DNA of 64,000 nt, taken from positions 8,275,685 through 8,339,684 of the forward strand of contig OW804097.1 of the NCBI GenBank assembly GCA_942159475.1. Reading direction: 5' to 3'. The position numbers and the translations under genes are program-made. Position 1 is the stretch's first letter, and the number at the start of each line of letters is the position of its first letter. Below are positions 35,238 to 46,400 of this stretch, piece by piece. Below the pieces are notes generated by a model. That model made no database searches. It saw only the letters and a program-made list of their open reading frames with translations, and was not told where the DNA came from. Source of the DNA: Sthenelais limicola. Taxonomy: Eukaryota > Annelida > Polychaeta > Phyllodocida > Sigalionidae.

Positions 35238-35560
35238 CAATAAGCATCTAAGAATTGAGAGCTGTCATGCATTTAAACAACTGTTTTCAGGTTATTTTCC
35301 CGAGCGTGGGGAGGTCGAGCACTTGCCACCTGGCCTAGTACGAATCATGTTTTGTAGCGATCATTTTAATAGCCTACCCATTAAAATAAAATTATATTAT
35401 ATGGTTATAATTACCTCTTAGTTCCTTTCTAAGACTGATATCTAAGAATTGAGACCTGACATGCATTCAAACCGGTTTTCAGGTTATTTTTTATTAGTGT
35501 GGGGAGGGCTAGCTCCGGGCCTTGCCTGACAGACAGTATGGGACTGACACAAAAGTATAA
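35238..35560. repeat. Diverged tandem pair
   Basis: The block starting catctaagaattgagag (35246) recurs about 192 bp later as tatctaagaattgagacc. Both continue through caggttatttt to gtggggagg. Two old tandem copies with no coding content. Confidence 0.5.
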
Positions 35561-35689
35561 GTCTGATCTTACAGTAATAAAGAATAAGAGCCATTTGATA
35601 TCTCGTCAGTCAGGTAGATGAAAAGTGTTCGAATTGAAGGCATACATGGGGGCTATGCATGAACATGAAAGTTCGAATGTAGAAGTGGA

Positions 35690-36410
35690 GAAATTGAGTT
35701 GGGTTCCTAGCAGGGAGTGACCTGACTCAGACACACGTTCACCTACGGCCATCCCTCTGAGGGACCCAAGCTAACCCTCCGTCTTCCACCCGGTCTCCTG
35801 CCCGATCAGAGATAATCATGAATTATTCCTATGTTTCTTGGAGGAATTATTTCTAACTTGCAATATGGATATAAAATGAAGTGTTGCTTTAAACCCAAAT
35901 GTTTTTGGTATTTCCCCAAGAGGATTTGGCTGGTATTTACCATGTGCCATGGACTTGGCTTCATGCCGTAAGTCCCGCCGAAATGTAAACAAAGGGTGTG
36001 GCTATGGTAATTCAGTTATTTCTACGAAATTATAAGTGTGCAAGTACTAAATATGGTCTGACTCCATCTTCCTATGTTAGACCACTCTTGCTTTACTCTC
36101 CCATCTCACAAGTTCTCATTTTAACTTAGATAAAACATCAATTCAAAACCCCAGTAGACCCCACTCTATGGTAGGCGGCCATTCCCAGGTCTTTGTTTAT
36201 CCCGATTGCGCTGATCGGAAGTGCTTTTGAGACATGCGCAGTTGGAACCGTGAACTGGCTTATTGACTGATTGACATGTTTCGAGATTGGACCCAATAAA
36301 AGCTACTTCAGTTCTCCAAATGTGGACTTTCGCTCTACTTGAGTTATTACTATACAGCTAGCGAGATCAACTAGACTCATCACGATTAACAAGACTCTAC
36401 ATTAACCTTA
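35690..36410 (+). repeat. Possible LTR remnant
   Basis: Contains a poly-pyrimidine block, gataatcatgaattattc, a TATA-like gatataaaatg, and further on acccaataaaagctac followed by a pyrimidine-rich stretch. This promoter-to-polyA order is that of an LTR. No paired copy or target duplication is visible, so it is tentative. Confidence 0.3.
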
Positions 36411-36453
36411 GCATTAATTACGCAACTCCCTATTACATCCGAGTGGTGATTCA

Positions 36454-36727
36454 CAGTGTGCAACATAGTGAATTGGGAGACCAGAGACCGTCGGTCTCTG
36501 TCAAATTGTAACAGTGGAGACCGACAGGATTTTACAGAGACCGAAAAAAGGGGGGTTTTAATATGGTAATTAAAAAAATAACCCAGAATAAGAAAAGTTA
36601 GACAAGATAATTTTATCACTTGTTCATTTCATTGGAGACAGTCGGACTCAGCCTAATATCAATATCAGAGACCGACACAAATTCAATGGAGACCTGGGCG
36701 TCGGTCTCTGGGTTATGTTGCACACTG
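36454..36727. mobile_element. hAT-like MITE, copy 2 (inverted, 274 bp)
   Basis: Starts cagtgtgcaacata and ends tatgttgcacactg. The interior is the reverse complement of copy 1 (18241-18464) through the GAGACC blocks, plus an additional AT-rich stretch of about 50 bp. GATTCA directly abuts both ends. Confidence 0.75.
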
Positions 36728-39380
36728 GATTCATGGAATGACTTCTCTAAGCTCCTCATCATAATAAGACATTCACACTATTAAATTGGAAAATGTTTTA
36801 TTTCCCTAAAATAAAATATAAGAAATAACATTCATCCTAAACTAAGGAAAAAAAAGTCCTTACAAATTGTACATTATTTCATCTACAAGTCTCACTATGT
36901 ATTTAAATTAGCAATAAACTCATTGCCCTATATGAATGAGTACCTGACTGTTGATCAACAGACCAACATAACCATGCCAAGCCTAAACTAGCAACAGTGT
37001 CCTTAGTTATCCAATCAAAACAGGTGCTGTTACGTCATGTATGACAAAATCAAATGTAAATCAAAATCTGGAGCCAATATAAAATTAATACAATGGTAGG
37101 TCTGCGGGCAAGTCACTGAGGATAATCCACCTGCCCACACTGAAAGTCGGGCAGGTTGGGTCGTGGGCGATACAACTTGCACACCACCACACAACAATAG
37201 AGCTTTTGCTTCTTTAGAGTGGTAGCACGAAGAGTGTTACAACGTATTTTAATGTAAGATCTATATATGAGCTTATACTTATTTATAGAGGATTTTATCC
37301 GAAGTGTTATTTAAAAATGTTATTTCCTTCAGATCGATTTTGAATTATTTCAACAAGGGACATAACCTCCCTTCTTTTGGCACATTGCTGAGAGCTGATC
37401 GTATAACATTTAAACATTTCTCAGTGCAAGGTAGTGGACCTTTTACATTTGATTTCTTTTGATAAAGTTTGCAGTTTTAAGATTATGTTGTTTACTTATT
37501 GATTTTTCTGCTTAACTACAATTAGTATTAAGCTATTTCTATGAATTAATGTTAGTCAATAATGTGTTAGTTAGTTTTAGAAAGTGAAACTAAGAGCCCA
37601 AACGCCCTTGTAATCGAATAGAGGATTGATTATTTATACTAATATTGTTAGATAATAATAAACAGTCTAGCAATGTAGCATTATGATGACGACTATGAAT
37701 TTGTATTGATTAGACATTGACAATGCATGAAAAACATTACCTTACACTGGTTATGTGACTTTTAGTATCTAAATTAAGTATGGCTACGCTGCGGCATCTG
37801 GGACCCGATAGGTTGTTAGGGCCCAGACGCTTGGGCCATGGGCCTTGGACGTTAGGGCCCCTGGCTTGTACACTAGGCCGGGGCCAGGGGCCAAACGTCC
37901 AGAGAGCGTTGGGGTCCCGGGAGAGGGGGGGGGGGGGGGGGGGAGGAGGGCAAGTGGACGGATACGTTGTCTAGCTCTAACCCCAGCAGATGTTAGATGT
38001 TAATGAATGTCTAAACAAGTCACATTCCTCCCGACCCTGGGCGATATTTGCGGCCGTATCATGACTTAAAATTGCGCAATGTTTTCAGTCACTAAAACAT
38101 AGCTATATTCAATGAAGGGAAAATATAAAGACAGGCCTAAACATTCCTAACATTATAAAGAATGCGTAGATGGAAAGGATTGACATGACAGTGCCCCATT
38201 CTTAAGTATACTCAATGGAAATCTTACCAGTAACAAGTCGAGCAAATCTCAAATCCGCGCCATGCTTCCCGGAAGTGTGGATGGTGCGGATCATCAGTTC
38301 CGGTTGAGGGTGTGTTCGAGCACCCGGCCCTGGAAGAGTTTATTATCGGATCCTGGGCATAGACATGGTATTGTAGGGTCTCTATATTCAGTGGATTTAA
38401 GTGACACGATAATTAGTATGTGAAGAAATATAGCGTGTAATGTATCAGACTTAAGTGAGTGTTCCGGGTACGGTATTTATTGAGCCTTTGAGCTTCTCCA
38501 ATGGCTGTAGGCCCTACAGTATGGCCACCTTGCGACATCATAGAGAACTATTAACAAGTACAAACTATGTAAGTTTTAGCCACCAGGTGGCAGCATTATT
38601 CAACATTAGCCCGCAGCACGACTAAATATAGAGCAGGAGATACCTGTTCATCCAGTCTAACTTGGTCCTCATTATAGAGGGAGGAGTGGCTGGGAACTCA
38701 GGCGACCTACATTAAGCCAATGCCTGGCTGCCTCTAATTCCGAAATTGTTTATAACTTAAAGATATAAAATGGTGAAATTTAACCCTAATTCAAAATTAA
38801 TATAAGTTCTTCATGTATGGAAAATTATAATATAATCATGAAACTTGGAGATACTGTGACTTGTTTATATCTAGATGAGTAAAGCACATGGTGCCATGCA
38901 TGCAGCATGGTGACTGTTGTCATTCTACCCACCCTAGGTCACCCTCTGCCTCCTGGTTGGCGGGGAGGGTTTGGGTGGGTGAGTGCGTCATGAATATGCC
39001 CAGACCAACTCCGGCTGGATGAACCCTGTACTTACACTGCTTACAGTATAGCAGAACTGTGTAGAGATAGACACGGCTATCTAGAGATACCGGTACTTGG
39101 ACGCTCTTCGCCGGAGTTTTATTAGCCTAAAAAGAGCCCCAAGAAATATGAGTTATGATACCCTTTCCAAACGAGTAGCTTATTGGCCACCAGGGGGCAC
39201 TGAAGGTGAATATTTCCCTCCAATAATGCTTCCATGTAATGAGAGATGGAACCCTCACTTGGCGAAGGTCTGAAAAAAAAATGCAGGCCTATGCTCTAGT
39301 TAGATGCGTCTTTAGGCACAGGCAGACAGCTTAATTTTTTAAACAACCCAGCGGGCACAAAAGCTACTAGTAAACGACTA
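36728..39380. other. Intergenic region without supported gene
   Basis: Nothing coding is supported. It holds a poly-G run near 37926-37943, GC-rich GGGCC-type low complexity at 37795-37925, and the diverged copy of a repeated block at 38041-38240. Confidence 0.5.
38041..38245 (-). repeat. Copy 1 of an approximately 190-bp duplicated block ending in a splice-donor-like site
   Basis: Shares aggcctaaacattcctaac and caatggaaatcttacca with 52510-52625. On the minus strand the conserved edge reads gtaagatttccatt, a good 5' splice site. No open frame precedes it in this copy (ATGGCGCGGATTTGA stops at once). Confidence 0.45.
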
Positions 39381-39384
39381 AAAC

Positions 39385-39550
39385 GGCCGTTTTTTGAAGT
39401 GCTAGGTTGGTATTACTAGTATTCCCTGCTAATGCAGCGACTAGTAAGCACTGCAAATGCAGCGACTAGTAAACACTGCAAATGCAGTGACTAGTAAGCA
39501 CTGCAAATGCAGTGACTAATAGTAATACCACCCTAGTACTTCAAAAATCG
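39385..39550. repeat. Foldback element of CACTGCAAATGCAGTG palindromes
   Basis: Arms tttttgaagtgctaggttgg (left) and, inverted, tttttgaagtactagggtgg (right) flank four near-repeats of ctagtaagcactgcaaatgcag. The internal units are themselves palindromic. No coding content. A right arm of the same family recurs at 40555-40630. Confidence 0.6.
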
Positions 39551-39594
39551 TGTAAAGAATTGCAATTCTTGCGAGCGGAATTTACCCATAGAGT

Positions 39595-40145
39595 GGCCGT
39601 CCCCCCCTCCCCCTCTTCCCCCCCTCCCCTCCGCCTGGGCCTCGACCGCCACGCGGGACCTGGGTGGAGCGGGGGAGAGCGGGGCACTGGACATCTGTTG
39701 TTATGTGTCTACCTGTTTGATTGTCTTAGCAACCGAAATAGCATCGCCAATTGTTCTCCGGCGTGACTCTCATTACGGGGTGGGGGGAAGGGACTGGGGG
39801 AGGGAGGGGATGCTACATGCTTGGGTCAGGGATAATGGGAGGGGAGGGGGGGTTGAGGGCAAGGGATCCTCCGCGCAGGCGCACAGCGCATGACCTTGGC
39901 GTGGGAGAGCGCTGGGGGTCATGATCATGTGGCAGGAGGATCCCCCTCAGCCAATCATAAGGGTGGATCGCCGGGAGCGCACTTTGCTATACCCATTTGA
40001 TGCTAATGAATAATTAACGTGTGACTATAAATAAAGAGGACAGAGTAAGCTTGGACACACCTTGCTGCCTGGCCGAAGACTACTATCATCCGACTTCTCT
40101 GACTTCATCATTTTACATACCGAATCTCTGGGCAAATTGCCATTG
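39595..40145 (+). repeat. Diverged LTR-like block
   Basis: A GC-rich leader, a TATA-like gactataaataaagagg (about 40024), then ggccgaagac and cgacttctctgacttcatc. The order and motifs parallel the insertion at 14730-15729. Ends are not defined. Confidence 0.35.
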
Positions 40146-40149
40146 CATT

Positions 40150-40860
40150 CTCACAATCGACTACTAAGCACTGCTCTGCAGTGTTTACTAGTCATTTACT
40201 AGTAGCTTTTGAGCAGTTGCTGCAACTACTACTAGTATCTTATATACTGTATATGCAGCGCCTAGTAGTCACTACAAAAGCGCTGGGGATTTTTTTTGGG
40301 GGGGGGGGGGGAAGGAGGAATTGGTTGCTTTTATTTGTTAAACAATTACTTTTTTTTATTTCAAATTCTTATTCATCATTTTAATGCATTTCAATGCAGG
40401 TGATGTCAAATCTGTTCATCAATCCTAAGTTTCCTTTGTGTATTATACTTGTCCCCTCGTAGATCTGTATCTGCCATCAGTGACACCTAAAATGAGACTA
40501 AAATGGAATATAAATAGAAAATATATGCCACATTAATTGATTGTTGTTAATAACCAGCAAATGCAGTGACTAGTAAGCACTGCAAATGCAGTGACTAATA
40601 GTAATACCACCCTAGTACTTTAAAAATCGACTATTAAGCACTGCTCTGCAGTGTTTACTAGTCATTTACTAGTAGCTTTTGAGCAGTTGCTGCAACTACT
40701 ACTAGTACCTCACATGCTTTTCTTGTGTATCCTGTAATACTTGTCCCCTCGTGGATCTGTATTTGCCCGCAGTGACACCTAAAATGAGTAGAATACAATA
40801 TAAATAGAAAATATATGCCACATGAAAATTAATCAATTTTTGTTAATAAAAGTGATACTC
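40150..40860. repeat. Two tandem copies of a mixed repeat
   Basis: The block cgactactaagcactgctctgcag...actactactagta occurs at 40159 and, slightly changed, at 40628. The following cttgtcccctcgtagatctg...aatatatgccacat segment occurs near 40449 and 40740. Together they form a roughly 290-470 bp unit duplicated in tandem, with a G-run at 40299-40310. Confidence 0.55.
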
Positions 40861-41720
40861 ACCCTCGATTTGTAGTCCTTTCTACTGTGAAATCTAGTGT
40901 GTGTCTACTTCTAAAGTTTTCCTGGATCTAGTTGTGGAGGCTGTAGACTGTGGAGTCTCTGTAAGCCAGCCCCACGATCCCATGTTAGAGCTTGGGTCGG
41001 GCCTACAGGGTAGTGGAGACAGTGAATAGGACGATGTTGCCGGGACGGAGACACACGCTGAAGTGAAGGCATATCAGTCATGTTCACTAACGATGTGCCG
41101 ACGGCCGTTACTTGTGAAGCGGTAACTATTTCACGTTGTCATGCTTACGCAAGTTTGGCGCCAACGGTCGTCCTTTACATGAGGTAACTATTTTACGTTG
41201 TCATGCCGACGCAAATTTGGCGACGTAAGTTTGGCGACGCAAGTAAGGTCAAGTTCACTCAGAGATAAAAAAGCCAAAGAGGCACCAATATTTCCGACAG
41301 GGATACTCATAGGGGAGGTGCATATAATATTCAGTTAAACGTATATGCCAGTCACACACATAAGTCCAATAGGTGGCAAATACTTAATTCAGCTGGTAAC
41401 GTTGTTCATTTCTGTCCAATTAACAACCCTCCCAATCCATTCTTCTGGCGTCAGCTAGGAGGCTATGTGACGGCAATTACCGTATGTATTTGACCGACAC
41501 TTGACACCAAAAGATTGATTGTATATATCTTTTGATAGCTTCAAAATAAACGATTTGTAGCTATTTGTGCGCTAGTTTTCCTGACGACGACAGGGGAGAA
41601 AGAAGATAGTATAGGTCTAGGAGGAGGGAGGGAGGGTGAGGGGTTGACGACAATGAGGGGGTAAAAGGAGGAGGTTGAGATTTTAAATTTTAGCAAGTGG
41701 AAAATTCAAGTGAGTGCACT
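40861..41720. other. Intergenic region
   Basis: No gene supported. Contains short direct repeats of ttacgttgtcatgc..acgcaa.tttggcg (about 41131-41240). Confidence 0.4.
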
Positions 41721-41724
41721 TGAT

Positions 41725-41990
41725 TCACTGCATTTCTGAAGTCACTCATTAGCCATTGGGAAACGTTTACTAAAAAGCACTGACCAGCTAAAAGTCACTG
41801 CATTTCTGAAGTCACTCACTAGCCATTGGGCAACGTTTACTAAAAAGCGCTGACCAGCTAAAAGTCACTGCACTTCTGAAGTCACTCACTAGCCATTCGG
41901 CAACGTTTACTAAAAAGTGCTTACTAGCTGGTCAGCACTTTTTAGTGCCGCTAGTATTTCATTAGCCATTGGGCAACGTTTACTAAAAGG
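41725..41990. repeat. 70-bp tandem repeat, three units, with inverted closing arm
   Basis: Units begin gtcactca.tagccatt at 41741, 41811 and 41881 and contain acgtttactaaaaag and tgaccagctaaaagtcactg. The array closes with ctagctggtcagcacttttta, the inverse of the unit's centre. Confidence 0.75.
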
Positions 41991-43415
41991 TGCATGCCTG
42001 TTGGGAAATGTCACAGGCATGTGATGCGTTTCATTATCATTATCAAACCCTTTTGTTTGATGCATAGTAGATGACTTTAGCATAATATGGGAATCGATTT
42101 AGCAACAATTTTTGCAACTATTTTGACTAGGAGCAAAAGGTAACCCCACTGAATTATACAGGGTCCGGACATGGTAGGCCTACATGGCAAACCTACTTAA
42201 AATATATAGCTGTCAATATGGTAGACTACGGTGCCATGTGTTACAACTGCCGATTGGTGGCACTTGGGTCCCTATGTAGGCCTACAGGCATTGTCCATCC
42301 TAGGGGCGGTGGTTCATGCTTCTTCTGAAGGCAGCCTAGCCATAGGCCTATACATGCCCGTCCTCTCGGTCTCTGGGACAATGGCAAAATCAACCAGTAT
42401 GTATTGCTAAGGCCTAAACAAATCCAACCCATCAAACTAGGTGATATTGACAATTTTATTTTTTTCAAGAACATTTGGACAGAATTGAGTAAATCAAGTT
42501 AAAACAGTATAACGTTTGAGGAAAAAATACCAAAAGCAGATTTGCCATGATGGTCGGTCGGCTGTCATGAAGTCCGCCCTAATTTATTAAAGGTTTTTTT
42601 TCTCAAACAAAACAGGTAGGTGAAGTGAGGTTGGTGGCTAGAAGGCAAGTGATCTTCTAGCCGGTAATCATTACTTAGTAGTGACCCAACAAACTAGGTG
42701 GTAGCAGCGTGCGGTCCAACCTCTGATTTATATGAATATATATAATTGGTAATATATATTACAACATTTCAAGAATTTCACCTAATTTTATGCTTAAATC
42801 ATTAAACTCAAACTTTTAATTATCCTACTTCTCTGTTCAATAAGTAATATAATTATATGATATACTGGTACTTTATGTGATATCATCTGAGCTAATTATG
42901 ACATTATTGGTGTATATAATTCACAGGAAGAATATGAATTATTTGGACCATGCTTAACATTAACAATGAACAACGGCACCACCTGGTGTGTGAAAACGGC
43001 AGCAGCAGCAAGTCCCTATATCTGGTGGTCAGAGACCCACGCAGAAGCCTCTAGCTGATTTTTTTTATTTAGTATTTTTATACAGCACATCTTCTGTAAT
43101 AACGACGGTTGAGTTATCAACAAACAAACGATGAAGTTCTAATAATCAATTGAGGACATTAACATTGAGATGAAGTCCGCCCTAATGACAAGCCAATGAA
43201 AAAAGGTTTTTATTTTCTGACTGAACCTAGCTGCTGCTTTAATATATGGCACAACACTTAACGGTTAACCTATGCACATATAGGTGGAAGGATATGCTAA
43301 GAGGGTACATTTTAGCGCCTTTTGACATGAAAGAACGAGTAATGCATTTACCCATGTTATAGTTTTAAATCAATCAATGAGGACAAAGCTGCAAAGTACA
43401 ATACTCAACAGCAGC
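41991..43415. other. 3' flank of gene B
   Basis: No gene supported. A 17-bp direct repeat atgaagtccgccctaat lies at 42567-42583 and 43170-43186, bounding about 590 bp. The region just below 43416 is the presumed 3' UTR of gene B. Confidence 0.4.
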
Positions 43416-46400
43416 TCATGACAGTGTGTATACCTTTACGTGATACTGTTTACCCATAAATGTAGTGAGAGCCATGAGAGTTGGTTGTCTCTGCCTCTCC
43501 AGTATTGTCACACTGTAAGGGATTTCTGACCCACCCTCTACCTGTATATCATGCAGGTATTCACCCAGATATGTGAACACACTCACACAATGGTTACCTC
43601 TCTCACATACAAGGATGTACTCACCCCTACCAACAGTACACACACCATATGGATAGTTGAGTTTACCCATGGGACCTCTGTTCTCAAATGATCGGCTTTC
43701 TCCTGTCTTACTGTTCATGACAAGAACAGCATTACTGTTACATAAACCAAGCAACATGTCACCGGTTTGCCCAATATAAATCATACCCCTTTGGTTATTC
43801 CATTTAGGATCTATCTGATACTGCCGTTGCTGCACCAGGTCCCTGCTGTACAGGTATACAGTGGGTGAATCATCTGCCCTGACATAGATACCTGAGTTAT
43901 TCATAGCTGCACTGTAAGGTTTTATACCAGGAGGAGTCCACTCCCTAACCTCTCCTGTGTTAACATCATTAATCACCAGTTTACCTGTATCATATTCAGA
44001 CATAACCCAGGATCCATCCTCAGCTGTGCTGATCTGTGAAGGGTGTGTTGCAGCATGTATGAGTGAAGCTGTACACGAGTGGGTTGCCACCTCATAGTTA
44101 ACCTGGTGGAGGCCTGTACATGTAGTAACTAGCAGTCGACCATCATGTGTCCATGATACAGTAGGCCAGTAATGATGGGATGGAATCTGCCATGCCGTCT
44201 TGTACTTGGCTGGAAAAACATGGGACTTTCAGGACAAAGTATATGAAAATAATGTAACATGCATGGTAGAAGCACCATGAATTATATAAAGTAGGACTAC
44301 CAAAAAGTGTAGGAAACACAACTGGCTTCACTGAGGGCAAGCATATTATTCATTATATATTTAGCATACAATTAATATGGTGTGCCTGTAGGGAAAACAT
44401 AATATTCCTCACCTTTCGTTGGTGCAAGTACAGGAGCAGGCACATATGGAACACCGGAGAGTATTCTTGATGGAGGCTCACCATGTCGGACTTGAGAAAC
44501 AAATGCCTCCGCCTCAGGAGGCAAGGTCAGGTCAAGTGTGTCCAGGGGAAGGTTGACCCAAGGCTGATCTCTTTGAATACCAATGAGGTCTGAAGATAGT
44601 GCCTTCCATTGAAGTGACTGCTGGTGCTTCACCCTCGCCTATAGAAATATTGAAGTTTATAAAATTACCAGTGAATAAACAGGAATCAAATATTGTCAAT
44701 ACACTTTTCCCAACTGGTGACCCATGACACAATCACTTATTGTAATACCAGTGTACTTTTTTAAACTGGAATGATCAAACTTTAAAAAAACCATGATCCC
44801 TGATGTCCGGCCCAGGTACTGTGAGTAACTGCATGGCACAATTTTCACCTTATCGATGCTTGTAATTTTTTACCTTGTGTAGCGATTAATTCAACTTCAT
44901 GGAAGGCAAATACTATTACATACATGTTGATTGGCAGTTGTTACCGAGGAGAAACAGGAAAAAAACGGTGAGAAAGACAAAACTACTAGGTGAGCGGACT
45001 AGTGTTAGTGTATCACAGATTTTATGGGGCGTTGTTTGAAAGGTCTTAGACCATTGGTCAAGAAAAATAACTGTCCACTTACATGGCGTGTCATCCTTGA
45101 AATGTATGACAGATTGTCATCAGACCATTCATCAATGATCCTTTTCACTTCTTTACGGTGATCCTCTACAAACTCCACCATTTCAGCTCTGCGGTCCTCA
45201 AGAACTTCATCAAGCTTCTTAAACTCTTCTACCTTGTCACCAATTCCTTGATCCTGATCAATCAAGTATTGCAAGCTTGTGTTTTTATTATCAATCTCTC
45301 CACTTTCATCCTGATGCTCACAAGGCTTTTCTTTTTTTGACTGACATCTGTATATGTTACACTTCAGACAGAACGTTTCTGTTTTCTTCCCATGGAGGCA
45401 GCACACATCTGCAGCATGTTTGTGGATGATCTGATGGTCTTTACCTTGATGCTCATTAATGCAGGCACCACACAGTAACTTCTTACACCCAGAACAGAAA
45501 TGCTTTCTGAAAGATAGATGAAGGCCAGAGGAACAAAAATGACATATTTCTTCTTTGGAAGAATCCTTCAATAGACCACCAATAATGTCCATGAAGGCGT
45601 TATCATTTTCTAGCCCGATGTCATCATCCATGTTTGGTAGTGTCATTGTAACCTTACCACACTCAGGTACTGGGCATTGTATGCTCTCCGTTTTATCACC
45701 TTCCAGTTGAAATTTAGCACCCTTAATGCATGGCCGACAAATGTAATGTCCACACTGAACCAGGATGTAGGCTTTGGTTGAATACACCTCACAACATGAT
45801 GGACATATGATCCTAGATGATCTGAAACACAGGTAATTTTGATAATAGTTATAATTTCATTCATGTTATAAGAAAAACAACTAACTGAAATGTAATATAT
45901 TATAATTTCCAAAACACAAGACAGTCAACTACTGGTGCACTATCCTAGAAAGGTATTTTTTTTTTTTTTAAATAAATCTTTATTGCATACAATTTCGTGG
46001 CGGGTCCCGATATTCCCATGCGATACAAATAAATATTCAAAAAGTGTCAATATTGTTGTAGAGAAACTATAAGTTTTGCATGGTAATCTTAGTAAATAAG
46101 TAAGTATTTAACATTAATCATCCATAAATGATTGAATCACACAACTAATGAAAAGAGGGGCAATTAGTGAAAGATAGTACTGTACCAATGAAATCATAGG
46201 GAAGGTAGTGACATTTTGTCATTTTAAAAGATTTAACAAATTACTTACTTCAGCAAAAGCTCCAAATCGAGGTAGTTTCTGGCAGGGAAGCCCAACTGCT
46301 CTACTATGCTATGCTGCTTGGTGTTGACCAGCACCCAGAAGAAGCCATGCACCTGGTGCATCTTGCCTCTCATTAGGTGCCCCACCAAATCATGCACCTG

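Noticed and set aside
37780..37974. Gly/Leu-rich plus-strand frame
   Set aside because: GGGCC low-complexity sequence running into a poly-G run; not protein-like.
41725..41990. CRISPR-like array
   Set aside because: The units are 70 bp with no distinct spacers, in an animal genome; it is a plain tandem repeat.
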